A stretch of DNA of 64,000 bases, taken from contig NZ_CP049838.1 of NCBI RefSeq assembly GCF_013085465.1, positions 8,866,001-8,930,000 of the forward strand, in the 5' to 3' direction. Position 1 is the first letter of the stretch. Every line of letters begins with the position of its first letter. Position numbers and translations under genes: made by a program. Below, piece after piece: positions 32,823 through 41,910 of the stretch. The notes under the pieces were generated by a model. The model saw only the letters and a program-made list of their open reading frames with translations, did no database searches and was not told where the DNA came from. This DNA is from Streptomyces asoensis (lineage in GTDB: Bacteria; Actinomycetota; Actinomycetes; Streptomycetales; Streptomycetaceae).

Positions 32823-33746
32823 ATGTCCGTCGAGTCGCCTCGAGTGTCCCGCCTCGAACCGTATCTGAACCGGGCCGAGCCCGCCCCGACCTTGCTGAAA
32901 ATGCTGGTCGGCGTCCAGTTGGCGGGTATCCGGGAGGACGCCGGCCTCTCCCAGGACCAGGCCGCGCGGGCCGTCGGGTTCAGTCCGGCGAAGCTGTCGC
33001 GCATCGAGGCGGGCAAGGGCCGCAGGCCGCCCGTCGAGGCGGACGTCCGCGCGCTCCTGTCGCTGTACGAGACCGAGGACCACGAGGCTTCCGTACTGCT
33101 CCGGTTGCTGCGGCAGGCGGGTGAGCCGGGCTGGTGGCAGCGCTACGACAAGCGGCTGATGCCCGAGTGGTTCGACCGGTTGGTCGGTCTCCAGGAGGCG
33201 GCCACCGCGATCCGTACCTTCGAGATCCAGTACGTGCCGGGTCTGTTGCAGACGCCCGCGTACGCACGCGCCGTCGTGGAGCGGGGGCTGCCCTCGGCCA
33301 CGTCCCGGGAGGTCGAGCGCCGGGTCGAGCTGCGGACGCGGCGCACCGAACTGCTGCGGCGACCGGACGCCCCGCGGGTGTGGGCGGTCCTCGACGAGTC
33401 GGTGCTGCTGCGGGTGCTGGGCGGCCGAGAGGTGATGCGCGAGCAGCTCGCCCACCTCGTGGAGCTGGCCGGGCTGCCCCATGTCACGGTCCAGGTCGTG
33501 CCGTTGGACGTCACGCATGCCTCCGCGCCGGCCATACCGGTCACCTATCTGCGGTTCGGCGGCGTCGATCTGCCCGACGTCGTCTATCTGGAGCAGATCA
33601 GGAGCGCGACCTTCCTGGAGGACCGGGACGAGACGGAGGAGTACCGGGTCGCGCTGGACCGGCTCGCGGACGAGGCCCTCGATCCGCGTGCGTCCATGGC
33701 GCTGCTGAAGGAGACGGCGGAGCGGCGCTATGCCGCCGCTCCGTGA
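32823..33746 (+). CDS. XRE-family regulator with DUF5753
   Basis: 307 residues. An HTH_31-type domain (LAGIREDAGLSQDQAARAVG, FSPAKLSRIEAGKGRR) is followed by DUF5753 (FEIQYVPGLLQTPAYARAVV, VLDESVLLRVLGG, LPHVTVQVVPLD, YLEQIRSATFLED). Such regulators (Scr1/BldB-neighbour type) act with DUF397 proteins and often affect development or antibiotic production. ATG 32823 behind GGGGAG. Convergent with the methyltransferase gene 11 nt further on. Confidence 0.93.
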   Translation: MSVESPRVSRLEPYLNRAEPAPTLLKMLVGVQLAGIREDAGLSQDQAARAVGFSPAKLSRIEAGKGRRPPVEADVRALLSLYETEDHEASVLLRLLRQAGEPGWWQRYDKRLMPEWFDRLVGLQEAATAIRTFEIQYVPGLLQTPAYARAVVERGLPSATSREVERRVELRTRRTELLRRPDAPRVWAVLDESVLLRVLGGREVMREQLAHLVELAGLPHVTVQVVPLDVTHASAPAIPVTYLRFGGVDLPDVVYLEQIRSATFLEDRDETEEYRVALDRLADEALDPRASMALLKETAERRYAAAP

Positions 33747-33757
33747 GGTGAGGCGGC

Positions 33758-34576
33758 TCAGCTCAGGCGGGCCACACCGCCGAACTCGATCCACTCCTGG
33801 GTGAGCTGGCGGGGCGCGACCTCGGTGTCGGGCCGCCAGGTGGAGACCTCCACCAGTCCCGGGTCGAGGATGTCCGTGCCCTCGAAGAACGAGGCGACGT
33901 CCTTCTCCTGGCGCACCCGGCCCCAGTGGCCCTGTGTGGCCTTGTCCATGAAGTCGGTGACGAACTCCCTGACCTTCGGGTCCTCGCTGACCAGCTGACA
34001 CATCACCAGGAAGCTGCCGGGCGCGAGGCGTTCGGTCACCCGGCGGACCACCGCCTGCGGACCGTCGGTGTCGCTGTCGGGGATGCAGTGGAAGACCGAG
34101 TTGAACAGCACGGCCACCGGCTGCGAGAAGTCGATCAGCCGCCGGGTGTCCTCGTGCGTGAAGATCGCCTCGGTCTCCCGCATGTCGGCGTGGATGACGG
34201 TGGTCCGCTCGTCCTGCTCCAGCAGGGCCCGCCCGTGCACGAGCACCATGGGGTCGTTGTCGACGTAGACGACGTGTGCGGTCGGGTCGACGCGCTGGGC
34301 GACCTGGTGCACGTTGTCCTGGGTGGGCAGGCCGGAGCCGTGGTCCAGGAACTGCCGGATCCCGAACTCCTGCGTCAGGGTCTTCACGACCCGCTGGAGG
34401 AAGCGCCGGTTGTTCAGCGCGAGGGCGCGGGTGCTCGGGACGACCTTGTCGAGTTCCTCGCAGGCCGCGCGGTCGGCCGCGTAGTTGTCCTTGCCGCCCA
34501 GATAGTGGTCGTACATGCGCGCGGCTGTGGGGACGGCCGCATCGATCGACGTGGACAGCTGCTTGCCAGGCTGCAT
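33758..34576 (-). CDS. DUF574 SAM-dependent methyltransferase
   Basis: 272 residues, starting MQPGKQLSTSIDAAVPTAAR. The DUF574 signature ARMYDHYLGGKDNYAADR is followed by the SAM-binding segment FLDHGSGLPTQDNVHQVA and VVYVDNDPMVLVHGRALL. The family is expanded in Streptomyces and its substrates are unknown. It is convergent with the XRE gene and divergent from the DauR-like regulator. The upstream 175 bp carries an operator-like repeat. Confidence 0.9.
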   Translation of the reverse strand: MQPGKQLSTSIDAAVPTAARMYDHYLGGKDNYAADRAACEELDKVVPSTRALALNNRRFLQRVVKTLTQEFGIRQFLDHGSGLPTQDNVHQVAQRVDPTAHVVYVDNDPMVLVHGRALLEQDERTTVIHADMRETEAIFTHEDTRRLIDFSQPVAVLFNSVFHCIPDSDTDGPQAVVRRVTERLAPGSFLVMCQLVSEDPKVREFVTDFMDKATQGHWGRVRQEKDVASFFEGTDILDPGLVEVSTWRPDTEVAPRQLTQEWIEFGGVARLS

Positions 34577-34706
34577 CTCTTCCCCCAGAACGCCGCCGTG
34601 CCACGGACTGGCGCGGTCGACAACACATCCTAGGGAAACGGCAATTGGCGGCACCACCCCCTTGATCGACGGTTCCCCTGAAGGTGTTGACGCGGCGTGC
34701 TCGATT

Positions 34707-34732
34707 CTGGACTGCTGGTCCAGCACCTGGAC
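34707..34732. promoter_or_regulatory. Three-part CTGGAC repeat upstream of the DauR-like gene
   Basis: CTGGAC-TGCTG-GTCCAG-CAC-CTGGAC: two overlapping dyads sharing the middle half-site, ending 19 bp before the regulator's ATG. TTGACG lies at 34687-34692. The arrangement suits a multi-site operator for the DauR-like regulator and its dehydratase. Confidence 0.5.
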
Positions 34733-34751
34733 GCGTGGTCTAATCGATGTC

Positions 34752-35471
34752 ATGGAATCCCGGGAGACCGAGCAGGACGTGATCCTGCGTGCGCTCACCC
34801 CCGTCGTCGACGGGATCGCGGCGACGATCGGGCCGGTGTGCGAGGTGGTGCTGCACGACTACCGCAGACCCGAGAAGTCCGTGGTCGCCGTGGCCGGATC
34901 GGTGACGGGGCGGACGGTCGGCGGGGCGATGAGCGAGATCGGCATGCGGGTCCTCGCCCGCGGCGACGACGCAGACGACGAGCTGAACTACGTCACCCGC
35001 ACCGGCGCCGGACGGCTGGTGAAGTCGTCCACGATGGTGCTGCGCGACTCCACGGGCGCGGTGTTCGGCGCGCTGTGCGTCAATGTGGACGTCACCGAGG
35101 TGGATCGGGTGCAGGGCCTGCTGGCCGCGCTCGCGGGGGCGGCGGGCGGCCGGGCCGAGGCGCCGGTGACCACGTTCGGCGACGACATCGACTCCGTCGT
35201 CGACGCCCTCCTCGACGACCGTCTGCGGCGCCAGGGCCAGACCTGGGCCGGCCTCGACCGGTCGCGGCGCCTCACGCTGTTCCGTGGCCTGGACGAACGC
35301 GGCGTGTTCGCCGTGCGCCGCGCGATCGAGCAGGTCGCCGCCCGCCTCGGCATCTCCCGCGCCTCCGCCTACAGCTACCTCTCCCAGGCCAGAGCCACAG
35401 ACGAGACCGGAGCCGACGGCACCGACACCACCGAAGGCGCCGCCGACAACCCCGAGGGAGCACACCCGTGA
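34752..35471 (+). CDS. YheO/DauR-type PAS-HTH transcriptional regulator
   Basis: 239 residues. The YheO-like PAS domain is seen in VDGIAATIGPVCEVVLHDYR, SSTMVLRDSTGAVFGALCVN and VDVTEVDRVQG. The C-terminal DauR-type HTH reads RGLDERGVFAVRRAIEQVAA, then RLGISRASAYSYLSQA. Relatives control D-amino-acid or serine/threonine catabolism. A 20-residue Thr/Glu/Asp-rich tail follows the HTH. The stop overlaps the dehydratase start by GTGA, so the regulator and enzyme are co-translated. Confidence 0.88.
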   Translation: MESRETEQDVILRALTPVVDGIAATIGPVCEVVLHDYRRPEKSVVAVAGSVTGRTVGGAMSEIGMRVLARGDDADDELNYVTRTGAGRLVKSSTMVLRDSTGAVFGALCVNVDVTEVDRVQGLLAALAGAAGGRAEAPVTTFGDDIDSVVDALLDDRLRRQGQTWAGLDRSRRLTLFRGLDERGVFAVRRAIEQVAARLGISRASAYSYLSQARATDETGADGTDTTEGAADNPEGAHP

Positions 35472-36442
35472 CGACCACACCCCCGCCGATCACCCTGGAC
35501 GACGTGCGCGACGCGGCCGCCCGGCTCAAGGGCGTGGCGCACCGCACGCCCGTGCTCCGCTCCCGCACCCTGGACGCGCTGGTCGGCGCCGAGGTCCTGC
35601 TGAAGTGCGAGAACTTCCAGCGCGTCGGCGCGTTCAAGTTCCGCGGCGCCTACAACGCGGCCTCCCGGCTGGCCCCCGAGCAGCTCGCCCGGGGCATCGC
35701 CGCGTACTCCTCCGGCAACCACGCCCAGGCCGTCGCCCTGGCCGCGCGGGAACTCGGCACCACCGCGGTGATCGTCATGCCCGAGGACGCGCCCCGCTCC
35801 AAGCGGGCGGCGACGGAGGGTTACGGCGCCGAGATCGTGACCTACGACCGCTACACCGGCGACCGGGTGGCCATCGCCGAGGCGCTGGCCACCGACCGGG
35901 GCCTGGCGCTGATCCCGCCCTATGAGCACCCGCACGTCATGGCGGGCCAGGGCACGGCCGCTCTCGAACTCCTCGAGGAGGCGGGCGAGCTGGACGCCCT
36001 GCTGGTGCCGGTCGGGGGCGGCGGACTGATCGCCGGCAGCGCGACCGCGGTCAAGGGGCTGCGGCCGGGCACCCGGATCGTCGGTGTGGAACCGGAGGCC
36101 GGGGACGACACGAAACGGTCGCTGGAGGCGGGCCGGCGGGTCGAGATCCCGGTGCCGCGCACCATCGCCGACGGCCAGGCCCTGCACACACCCGGGGAGC
36201 TGACCTTCTCGGTGAACCGGCGGCTCGTGGACGAGATCGCCCTGGTCTCCGACGACGAGATCCGCGCGGCCATGCGGTTCGCCTTCGAACGCCTGAAGAT
36301 CGTCGTGGAGCCGAGCGGCGCCACTCCGCTCGCCGCCCTCCTGGCCGGCCGGGCCGGCGCCCTGCCCCGGCGCGTCGGCGTGATCGTCTCCGGCGGCAAC
36401 ATCGACACCGCCCGCTTCGCCGAGCTGTGCGGCGGCGCCTGA
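35468..36442 (+). CDS. PLP-dependent threonine/serine dehydratase
   Basis: 324 residues, fold-type II PLP enzyme: FQRVGAFKFRGAYNAASRLA contains the Schiff-base Lys, SSGNHAQAVALAARELG the substrate-binding loop, VGGGGLIAGSA the phosphate-binding Gly loop, and VIVSGGNIDT the C-terminal end. There is no ACT domain, so it is of the catabolic (or racemase-like) type: L-threonine to 2-oxobutyrate plus ammonia, or serine to pyruvate. GTG 35468 overlaps the upstream regulator gene. D-threo-3-hydroxyaspartate dehydratase or serine racemase activity is possible. Confidence 0.92.
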   Translation: MTTTPPPITLDDVRDAAARLKGVAHRTPVLRSRTLDALVGAEVLLKCENFQRVGAFKFRGAYNAASRLAPEQLARGIAAYSSGNHAQAVALAARELGTTAVIVMPEDAPRSKRAATEGYGAEIVTYDRYTGDRVAIAEALATDRGLALIPPYEHPHVMAGQGTAALELLEEAGELDALLVPVGGGGLIAGSATAVKGLRPGTRIVGVEPEAGDDTKRSLEAGRRVEIPVPRTIADGQALHTPGELTFSVNRRLVDEIALVSDDEIRAAMRFAFERLKIVVEPSGATPLAALLAGRAGALPRRVGVIVSGGNIDTARFAELCGGA

Positions 36443-36583
36443 GGGGCCGGTACCACCGATTGGCGGCCCCCGCGGGACGGGCGGAGGATGGAGGGGTGGG
36501 GCTCGGCCCCGACCGGCGACGCCCAGGTCCGCCGGGGAGACCGGCCCCGGCCGTGGTGAGGCGCGGCCGGAAGGAGGAGCGTC

Positions 36584-36943
36584 ATGATGGAAGTGAAGGC
36601 GCTCGAGAAGCCGGACGAGCGGCGCGATTTCCCCCGGGGCCACCTGGAGGCGGTCCATATGACGGGGCTCGACTTCGCGGTGGCGACCTTCGAACCGGGA
36701 TGGCGCTGGTCCGAGTCGCTCGCATCGCTCGCGGGCACCGACACCTGCCAGATCCACCACAACGGATACGTGGTCCAGGGCCGCATGCACGTCACCATGG
36801 ACGAGGGCGGCGAGGGCGAACTGGGCCCCGGCGACGTCTTCGTGGTGCCGCCCGGCCATGACGCGTGGGTCGTGGGCGACGAACAGTGCGTGGTGTACGA
36901 CTTCGCCGGGGCGATGGCCAAGGACTACGCGAAGGCGAAGTAG
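36584..36943 (+). CDS. Single-domain cupin protein
   Basis: 119 residues starting MMEVKALEKPDERRDFPRGH, with a small-cupin core: the first metal-site motif reads THQIHHNGYVVQGRMHV-like (CQIHHNGYVVQGRMHVTMDE), the second GDVFVVPPGHDAWVVGD. This is the 'cupin domain-containing' family found after many actinobacterial genes, with unknown ligand. AGGAG before the start. The 141 nt between the dehydratase and this gene contain nothing recognisable. Confidence 0.88.
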   Translation: MMEVKALEKPDERRDFPRGHLEAVHMTGLDFAVATFEPGWRWSESLASLAGTDTCQIHHNGYVVQGRMHVTMDEGGEGELGPGDVFVVPPGHDAWVVGDEQCVVYDFAGAMAKDYAKAK

Positions 36944-36953
36944 GACTGGCTGG

Positions 36954-36981
36954 GTACGGCTGTACGGCCATACAGCCGTAC
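36954..36981. terminator. Bidirectional hairpin between convergent genes
   Basis: GTACGGCTGTA-CGGCCA-TACAGCCGTAC: perfect 11-bp arms around 6 nt, between the stop codons of the cupin and VWA genes (only 40 nt apart). It serves transcription from both sides. Confidence 0.8.
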
Positions 36982-36983
36982 GG

Positions 36984-38336
36984 CTAGACCGGGAGCAACC
37001 GGCCGACCAGGGCGCCGAGTTGGTGAGCGTTGCGGCACTCGTGCATCGCGACCGACTGGGCGTACTCCGGGGCGGCCGAGTCGCCCGTCCCCCACAGGGA
37101 GCGGGGCTCCGGGTTCAACCAGTGGACGTGGCGGGCCTGTTCGGCGATCTGCCGGAGCGCGGCCAGGTTCGGGTCGCTCATGTTCGTCCGGGCGTCGCCG
37201 AGCACGAAAACCGTGGTGCGAGGGCCGACCGCCGCGCCGTACCGCTGCCCGAACTCGCCCAGGGCCACGCCGTAGTCGCTGCTGCCGTGGTAACCCGTCA
37301 GGTTCGCCTCGGCCCGGATGCGGGCGCCGAGGCCCTCCGGGTCGGCCGCGCCGTGTTCGAGCAGGCCGGTCACCTCGTCGATCCGGTTGACGAAGGCGAA
37401 CACCCGCACCTTGCTGAACTGGTCGTGCAGCGCCTGCACCAGCAGCATCGTGAAGTCGGAGAAGCCGGACACCGACCCCGACACATCGCACAGCAGCACC
37501 AGTTCGGGACGGGCCGGACGCCGGCGGCGCAGCACGGGGCGCATCGGAACCCCGCCCGTCGAGAGCGAGCCGCGCAGGGTCCGTCGCAGGTCGATGGTGC
37601 CCCGGGAGGCCCGGCGGCGGCGCGCGGCCATGCGGGTCGCCAGCTTGCGGGCCAACGGCTGTACGGTCCGCCGCAGTTCGGCCAGCCGGTCCTTCCCGGC
37701 GTACAGGAAGTCGACCCGGTCGGCGGTCGGTGCCACCGCCCGCCGGGCGATCTCGTCCCGCCCCCGCCGCTCCGCCACCCGGCGCCGCGCCTCTCCGGCC
37801 ACCCGGGCGCGGAAGGCCTCGATGCGGCGCCGGATCTCGTCCTCGAGGAGCCGGTCGGTGAACCCGACGTCACCGCCCCGGGCCCGGATGTCGTCCCGTA
37901 CCCGCGCCAACAGCGTCTGCGGGCGCAGCCGTTCCAGTGTCTGGTACGACGACCAGCCGTCCGCGCCCGGTGAACTCCCGTACCCGCCCAGCCCGTCGAC
38001 CGCCTCGATCGCCAACCGGGCCAGCATCGTCTCGTCGCCGGCGGCGAGTGCGGCGGCCAGTCGGTCACGCAGGTCGTCACGGTCGCCGGGCTCGCCCTGT
38101 GGCGCGCCGACGCCGTGCGGGAAGTACAGGTCGAAGACGGTGTCGAACACCCGTCGCTGGTCCGTGGAGTGCAGCAGCGTCGCGGCCAGCCCCTCGCGGA
38201 GCAGTCCGCGGTCCGCGAAGCCCAGCGCCGCCGCCGCTTCGGCGGCGTCCACCGTCTCGCCGGTGCCGACGCGCAGGCCGTGTGCGCGCAGCGCGGCGAC
38301 GAAGCCGACCAGACGGTCGGCGACCTCGGCGCTCAC
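36984..38336 (-). CDS. VWA-domain (CoxE-like) protein paired with MoxR ATPase
   Basis: 450 residues. The N-terminal half is helical (RLVGFVAALRAHGLRVGTGE). The C-terminal VWA domain has the MIDAS start LVLLCDVSGSVSGFSDFTML and TVFVLGDARTNMSDPN. CoxE-like proteins work with MoxR AAA ATPases as chaperones that mature or load metal cofactors into enzymes. GTG 38336 overlaps the moxR stop (GTGA). No carbon monoxide dehydrogenase or other client is nearby, so the client is unknown. Confidence 0.9.
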   Translation of the reverse strand: MSAEVADRLVGFVAALRAHGLRVGTGETVDAAEAAAALGFADRGLLREGLAATLLHSTDQRRVFDTVFDLYFPHGVGAPQGEPGDRDDLRDRLAAALAAGDETMLARLAIEAVDGLGGYGSSPGADGWSSYQTLERLRPQTLLARVRDDIRARGGDVGFTDRLLEDEIRRRIEAFRARVAGEARRRVAERRGRDEIARRAVAPTADRVDFLYAGKDRLAELRRTVQPLARKLATRMAARRRRASRGTIDLRRTLRGSLSTGGVPMRPVLRRRRPARPELVLLCDVSGSVSGFSDFTMLLVQALHDQFSKVRVFAFVNRIDEVTGLLEHGAADPEGLGARIRAEANLTGYHGSSDYGVALGEFGQRYGAAVGPRTTVFVLGDARTNMSDPNLAALRQIAEQARHVHWLNPEPRSLWGTGDSAAPEYAQSVAMHECRNAHQLGALVGRLLPV

Positions 38337-39190
38337 ACGGCGTCCAGGTCGAGCTTCGCGCCGGCCTTGAGGATGTCGTCCTGGTGCTTGAGGATCACGC
38401 CCAGGCTTTCGCGTACGACGTTCGCGTCGAGGGTGGTGGCGCCGAGCGCGAGCAGGGTGCGCGCCCAGTCGATGGTCTCGGCGACGGAGGGCGCCTTGCG
38501 CAGGTCCATCGCGCGCAGCGCGCCGATCACCCGGACCACCGACTCGGCCAGCGCCGCTTCGATGCCGGGCACCTTCAGCCGGACGATCCGCCGCTCCAGC
38601 TCCTCCTCGGGGAAGTCGATGTGGAGGAACAGGCAGCGGCGGCGCAGCGCCTCCGACAGCTCACGGCTCGCGTTGGAGGTGAGGACGACGAAGGGGCGGC
38701 GCGTGGCGGTGATCGTGCCGAGTTCCGGGACGGTGACCTGGAAGTCGCTGAGCACCTCGAGGAGCAGTCCCTCCACCTCGACATCGGCCTTGTCGGTCTC
38801 GTCGATCAGCAGGACGGTCGGTTCGTCGCCGCGGATGGCGGTCAGCAGCGGGCGGGGGAGGAGGAACTCCTCGCTGAAGATGTCCGTGCGGGTCTCGTCC
38901 CAGGTCTCGTCACGGCCCGCGCTGATGCGCAGCAGTTGCTTGGCGTGGTTCCACTCGTACAGCGCCCGGGACTCGTCGACGCCCTCGTAGCACTGGAGCC
39001 GCACCAGCCGGGCGCCCGCCACCTCGGCCACGGCCTTGGCGAGTTCCGTCTTGCCGACGCCGGCGGGGCCCTCCACGAGCAGCGGCTTGCCGAGCCGGTC
39101 GGCGAGGAAGACGGTCGTGGCGACGGCGGGGGAGGCCAGGTAGCCGCTCTCGGCGAGCCGGGCGGAGACATCGTCGACGGATGTGAACAA
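38333..39190 (-). CDS. MoxR-family AAA ATPase
   Basis: About 285 residues: Walker A LLVEGPAGVGKTELAKAVAE, Walker B TVLLIDETDKADVE, sensor 1 FVVLTSNASRELSEALRRRC and sensor 2 further on. TTG 39190 (LFTSVDDVSARL) is preferred: GGAGG lies 5 nt upstream and homologues begin there. The frame extends to GTG 39238 without an RBS. Works with the VWA protein encoded 4 nt overlapping downstream. Confidence 0.93.
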   Translation of the reverse strand: MFTSVDDVSARLAESGYLASPAVATTVFLADRLGKPLLVEGPAGVGKTELAKAVAEVAGARLVRLQCYEGVDESRALYEWNHAKQLLRISAGRDETWDETRTDIFSEEFLLPRPLLTAIRGDEPTVLLIDETDKADVEVEGLLLEVLSDFQVTVPELGTITATRRPFVVLTSNASRELSEALRRRCLFLHIDFPEEELERRIVRLKVPGIEAALAESVVRVIGALRAMDLRKAPSVAETIDWARTLLALGATTLDANVVRESLGVILKHQDDILKAGAKLDLDAV

Positions 39191-39324
39191 CGGGGCCTCC
39201 GGGCGGATCGGTCGCGGTCTCGGCGAGTGTTCGATCACCTATCTAAGCGCTTGTTCACCCCCGTTGTCACCCGTTGCCATCAGCGGCCGGAGGGGTTGTC
39301 GGTGGCGGGCGGTACGTTGCGATC

Positions 39325-39903
39325 ATGGGTGTGTATCTGGTGAGTGTCACCGCGCAGGACTGGTCGGAGCCCGGCGAGGACGGGTACGGAGACGTCGCGG
39401 CCGCGCTGAACACGGAGTTGGAGCGGCGCGGGCTGCCCCCGTACGGGCCGCCGGAGGCGGTCCGGGACGCGCCGGGCTGGTTCGAGGAGAAGATCAGCCC
39501 CTCCATGGCCGGCTTCGACGAGCTGTGCCGGGCGCGGCTGACCCCCGAGGAGCGGCACACCCTCCTCGACTGGTCGGTGCTGGTCCCGTTCGCGCTGGAC
39601 GAAGGCGTCCTGCTGCCCGTCGGCTCCGCGTACACGGACGAGACCCTGGTCGTCGGAGCGCCGCACGTCCTCGCGCTCGCCGAGCGGCTCGCCGTGGCCC
39701 TCGGCCTGCCGCTGGACCTGGTACCGGCGACCTTCGGCAATCTCGAACTGACCTTCTGGTTCCTGGAAGGCGAGGCGGAGAAGGCCGCTGCCACCCGGCC
39801 GGGCCCCTGGGCCGACGACCTGGCCACGGCGTTCTATACGGCGCTCTACCTGCGCGCCGCCCAGTACTCGCTACGGCACGGCTGCCCGATGACCTACTGC
39901 TGA
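39325..39903 (+). CDS. Conserved hypothetical protein, 192 aa
   Basis: No domain recognised. 192 residues, MGVYLVSVTAQDWSEPGEDG at the start, acidic and soluble, with Trp/Phe-rich stretches (PGWFEEKISPSMAGFDELCR, NLELTFWFLEGEAEKA). Homologues occur across Streptomyces. ATG 39325 fits the start of codon bias, but no strong RBS precedes it. It is divergent from moxR across 135 bp that carry no recognised operator. Confidence 0.72.
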   Translation: MGVYLVSVTAQDWSEPGEDGYGDVAAALNTELERRGLPPYGPPEAVRDAPGWFEEKISPSMAGFDELCRARLTPEERHTLLDWSVLVPFALDEGVLLPVGSAYTDETLVVGAPHVLALAERLAVALGLPLDLVPATFGNLELTFWFLEGEAEKAAATRPGPWADDLATAFYTALYLRAAQYSLRHGCPMTYC

Positions 39904-39905
39904 GC

Positions 39906-40751
39906 TCACCGGAACGCGGCCGCGTTGCGCCGTGCCCACTCCTCGAAGGTGCGCGGCGCGCGGCCCAGGACGCGTTCCACGTCGGGGCTGACGAGCCGCT
40001 CGGCGGGCGTCGGTTCGCCGAGGATGGACAGGGTGGTCTCGACGACCGGCGCCGGCATGAACGCCAGCATCTGCTCGCGCGCCTCCTCCCGTGTCTGCTC
40101 GACGAACCGGACCGGCTCCCCGATCGCCCTGCCGATGGCCTCCGCCCGCTCGCGGGGTGTCGTGGGGGCGGGCCCGGTCAACTCGTGGACCCGGCCGTGA
40201 TGTCCCTCCTGCCGCAGGGCCACCGCGGCGATCTCCGCGATGTCGGCCGGGTCGACAGTGGGCAGACCGACATCACCGAAGGGGGCCGCAACGGTGCGGT
40301 GGGCGCGGACCTGCTCCGCCCAGGCGTAGGCGTTGGAATGGAAGCCGCCCGGCCGCAGGATCGTCCACTCCAGGCCGGACTCCCGGACGGCGTCCTCGAT
40401 CGCACCCGCCAGGGCGCCGTGCGACTGCGACTCCGGTCGGGTCGCCACCCCTTGGGACGACAGCAGCACCACCCGGCCGACCCCGGCGGACTTGGCCACG
40501 TCGAGGAGGTCCCGCGGGCTGAGCAGATGTGCGCCGGCGCCACCGTTCTGGAGGAACAGCGCCTCGGCCCCGTCGAGCACCGGCCGCAGGCTCTCCGCGT
40601 CGGTGAGATCCGACCGCAAGGTCCGTACGCCGTCCGGGACTTCGGTCTCCGAGATGTGCCGGGACGTGGCGGTCACCCGCTCGCCCGCAGCCGCCAGAGA
40701 ACGGACCAGTTCACGGCCGACGTTCCCGGTCGCCCCCGTCACCACGATCAT
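39906..40751 (-). CDS. NmrA-like NAD(P)-binding protein
   Basis: 281 residues. The N-terminal Rossmann motif MIVVTGATGNVGRELVRSLA, with VVLLSSQGVATRPES and TILRPGGFHSNAYAWAEQVR, marks an atypical short-chain dehydrogenase (NmrA/QOR2-like) group that acts as a redox sensor or quinone reductase. ATG 40751 behind AAGGAG. It is divergent from an HxlR regulator, the standard pairing in which HxlR represses the reductase until electrophile stress. Confidence 0.92.
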   Translation of the reverse strand: MIVVTGATGNVGRELVRSLAAAGERVTATSRHISETEVPDGVRTLRSDLTDAESLRPVLDGAEALFLQNGGAGAHLLSPRDLLDVAKSAGVGRVVLLSSQGVATRPESQSHGALAGAIEDAVRESGLEWTILRPGGFHSNAYAWAEQVRAHRTVAAPFGDVGLPTVDPADIAEIAAVALRQEGHHGRVHELTGPAPTTPRERAEAIGRAIGEPVRFVEQTREEAREQMLAFMPAPVVETTLSILGEPTPAERLVSPDVERVLGRAPRTFEEWARRNAAAFR

Positions 40752-40854
40752 GGGTAACTCCTTGTTCGAGATGGGTTGTTGACGTTGCGGAACGACGCTA
40801 ACACCGCCGGTATAGTAGGTACCCAGAGGAAAGTGACTTCCCCGAGGGGTACGC

Positions 40855-41220
40855 ATGACCGGTGACCCGACCGATCCAGAACTCGCCTGCCCCATCGCCC
40901 CCGTGGTGGACATCGTCTTCAGCCGTTGGACCACACCGATCCTGTGGACGCTGCACGCCCGAGGCCGTCAGCGGTTCGGCGAGCTGGAACGCGCGATCAC
41001 GAACATCACCCCCAAGGTGCTGACCCAGCGCCTGCGCCAGCTGGAGCGCGACGGCCTGGTGGTGCGCACCTACCACCCGGAGGTGCCCCCGCGCGTCGAG
41101 TACGAGATCAGCGAACTCGGCCTCAGCCTGGCCCCGCTCTTCGCCCACCTCGCCGAATGGGCCACCGGAAACCTGCCCAAGGTGGCGCAGGCCCGGGAGG
41201 GGTACGACCAGCGGGGATGA
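40855..41220 (+). CDS. HxlR-family regulator
   Basis: 121 residues, HxlR-type winged helix: CPIAPVVDIVFSRWTTPILW has the N-terminal Cys that may sense electrophiles, LERAITNITPKVLTQRLRQL and VEYEISELGLSLAPLF. The intergenic region to nmrA (103 bp) contains GGTATAGTAGGTACCCA around 40810, with the palindrome GGTACC typical of HxlR targets. It probably represses the divergent reductase gene and itself. Confidence 0.92.
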   Translation: MTGDPTDPELACPIAPVVDIVFSRWTTPILWTLHARGRQRFGELERAITNITPKVLTQRLRQLERDGLVVRTYHPEVPPRVEYEISELGLSLAPLFAHLAEWATGNLPKVAQAREGYDQRG

Positions 41221-41268
41221 GGCCGGCCCGTAGAGCCCTGTGAACTCCGGGCGGGGGCACTCAGGCGC

Positions 41269-41910
41269 TCAGCCGACCAGGATCACCTCGAGGGTGCGCG
41301 GGCCGTGCACCCCCTCCACCCGGTCCAGCTCGATGTCACTGGTCGCCGAAGGACCGGAGATCCATGTCAACGGGCGGGCCGGGTCGAGCCGTTCGAGAGC
41401 CTGCGGCACGGACGACACCACCTGCTCGGGGACGCGCACCACACAGATGTGGTGGTCCGGGACCAGGGTGATCCGGCGCCGCCCCTGGTCTGGACCGCCG
41501 TCCAGCACGATCGTCCCGGTCTCGGCGACCGCCACCGCGCACGCCGTGACCACGCTGTCCACCCGGTCGAGTTCGTGCGCGCCGCTCTCCATCCGGTCGG
41601 CCACCCGAGCGGCGTCCGCCTCCGCCAGCCACGCCTCGTCGAGGCCGGGCGGCACGAGCACGGTCGCCGCCTTCCGCTCCGTGAGCAACCGGGCCAGCAC
41701 GGACGGGAGTTCGTCCGCGCCGCACCGGTGCACGACAGCACGGTAGTCCGCCAGGTTCTCCGCCAGCAGCTCGACCGTCTCCTCGGTACTGCGGGCACCG
41801 TGCTCGCGCAGGTAGTCGCGCGCGACGGCTTCCCCGTACGGGGTGTCGTCCTGCGGCACATCGGCCAGCGCGCGCCGCACCCGGCCCAGAATCCGCTCCC
41901 TGCTGCTCAC
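41269..41910 (-). CDS. lutC: LutC, lactate utilisation LUD-domain protein
   Basis: 213 residues, an LUD (YkgG) domain: VSSRERILGRVRRALADVPQ, VAVAETGTIVLDGGPDQGRR, TLVPDHHICVVRVPEQVVSS and GPSATSDIELDRVEGVHGPR. Third subunit of the LutABC L-lactate oxidase that converts L-lactate to pyruvate. GTG 41910 overlaps the lutB stop (GTGA). End of the operon; the next gene is convergent. Confidence 0.95.
   Translation of the reverse strand: MSSRERILGRVRRALADVPQDDTPYGEAVARDYLREHGARSTEETVELLAENLADYRAVVHRCGADELPSVLARLLTERKAATVLVPPGLDEAWLAEADAARVADRMESGAHELDRVDSVVTACAVAVAETGTIVLDGGPDQGRRRITLVPDHHICVVRVPEQVVSSVPQALERLDPARPLTWISGPSATSDIELDRVEGVHGPRTLEVILVG

Noticed and set aside
36984..39190. MoxR/VWA pair as a defence or gas-vesicle-like system
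   Set aside because: Only the common two-gene chaperone pair is present, without the extra ternary-system partners; ordinary MoxR-CoxE is simpler.
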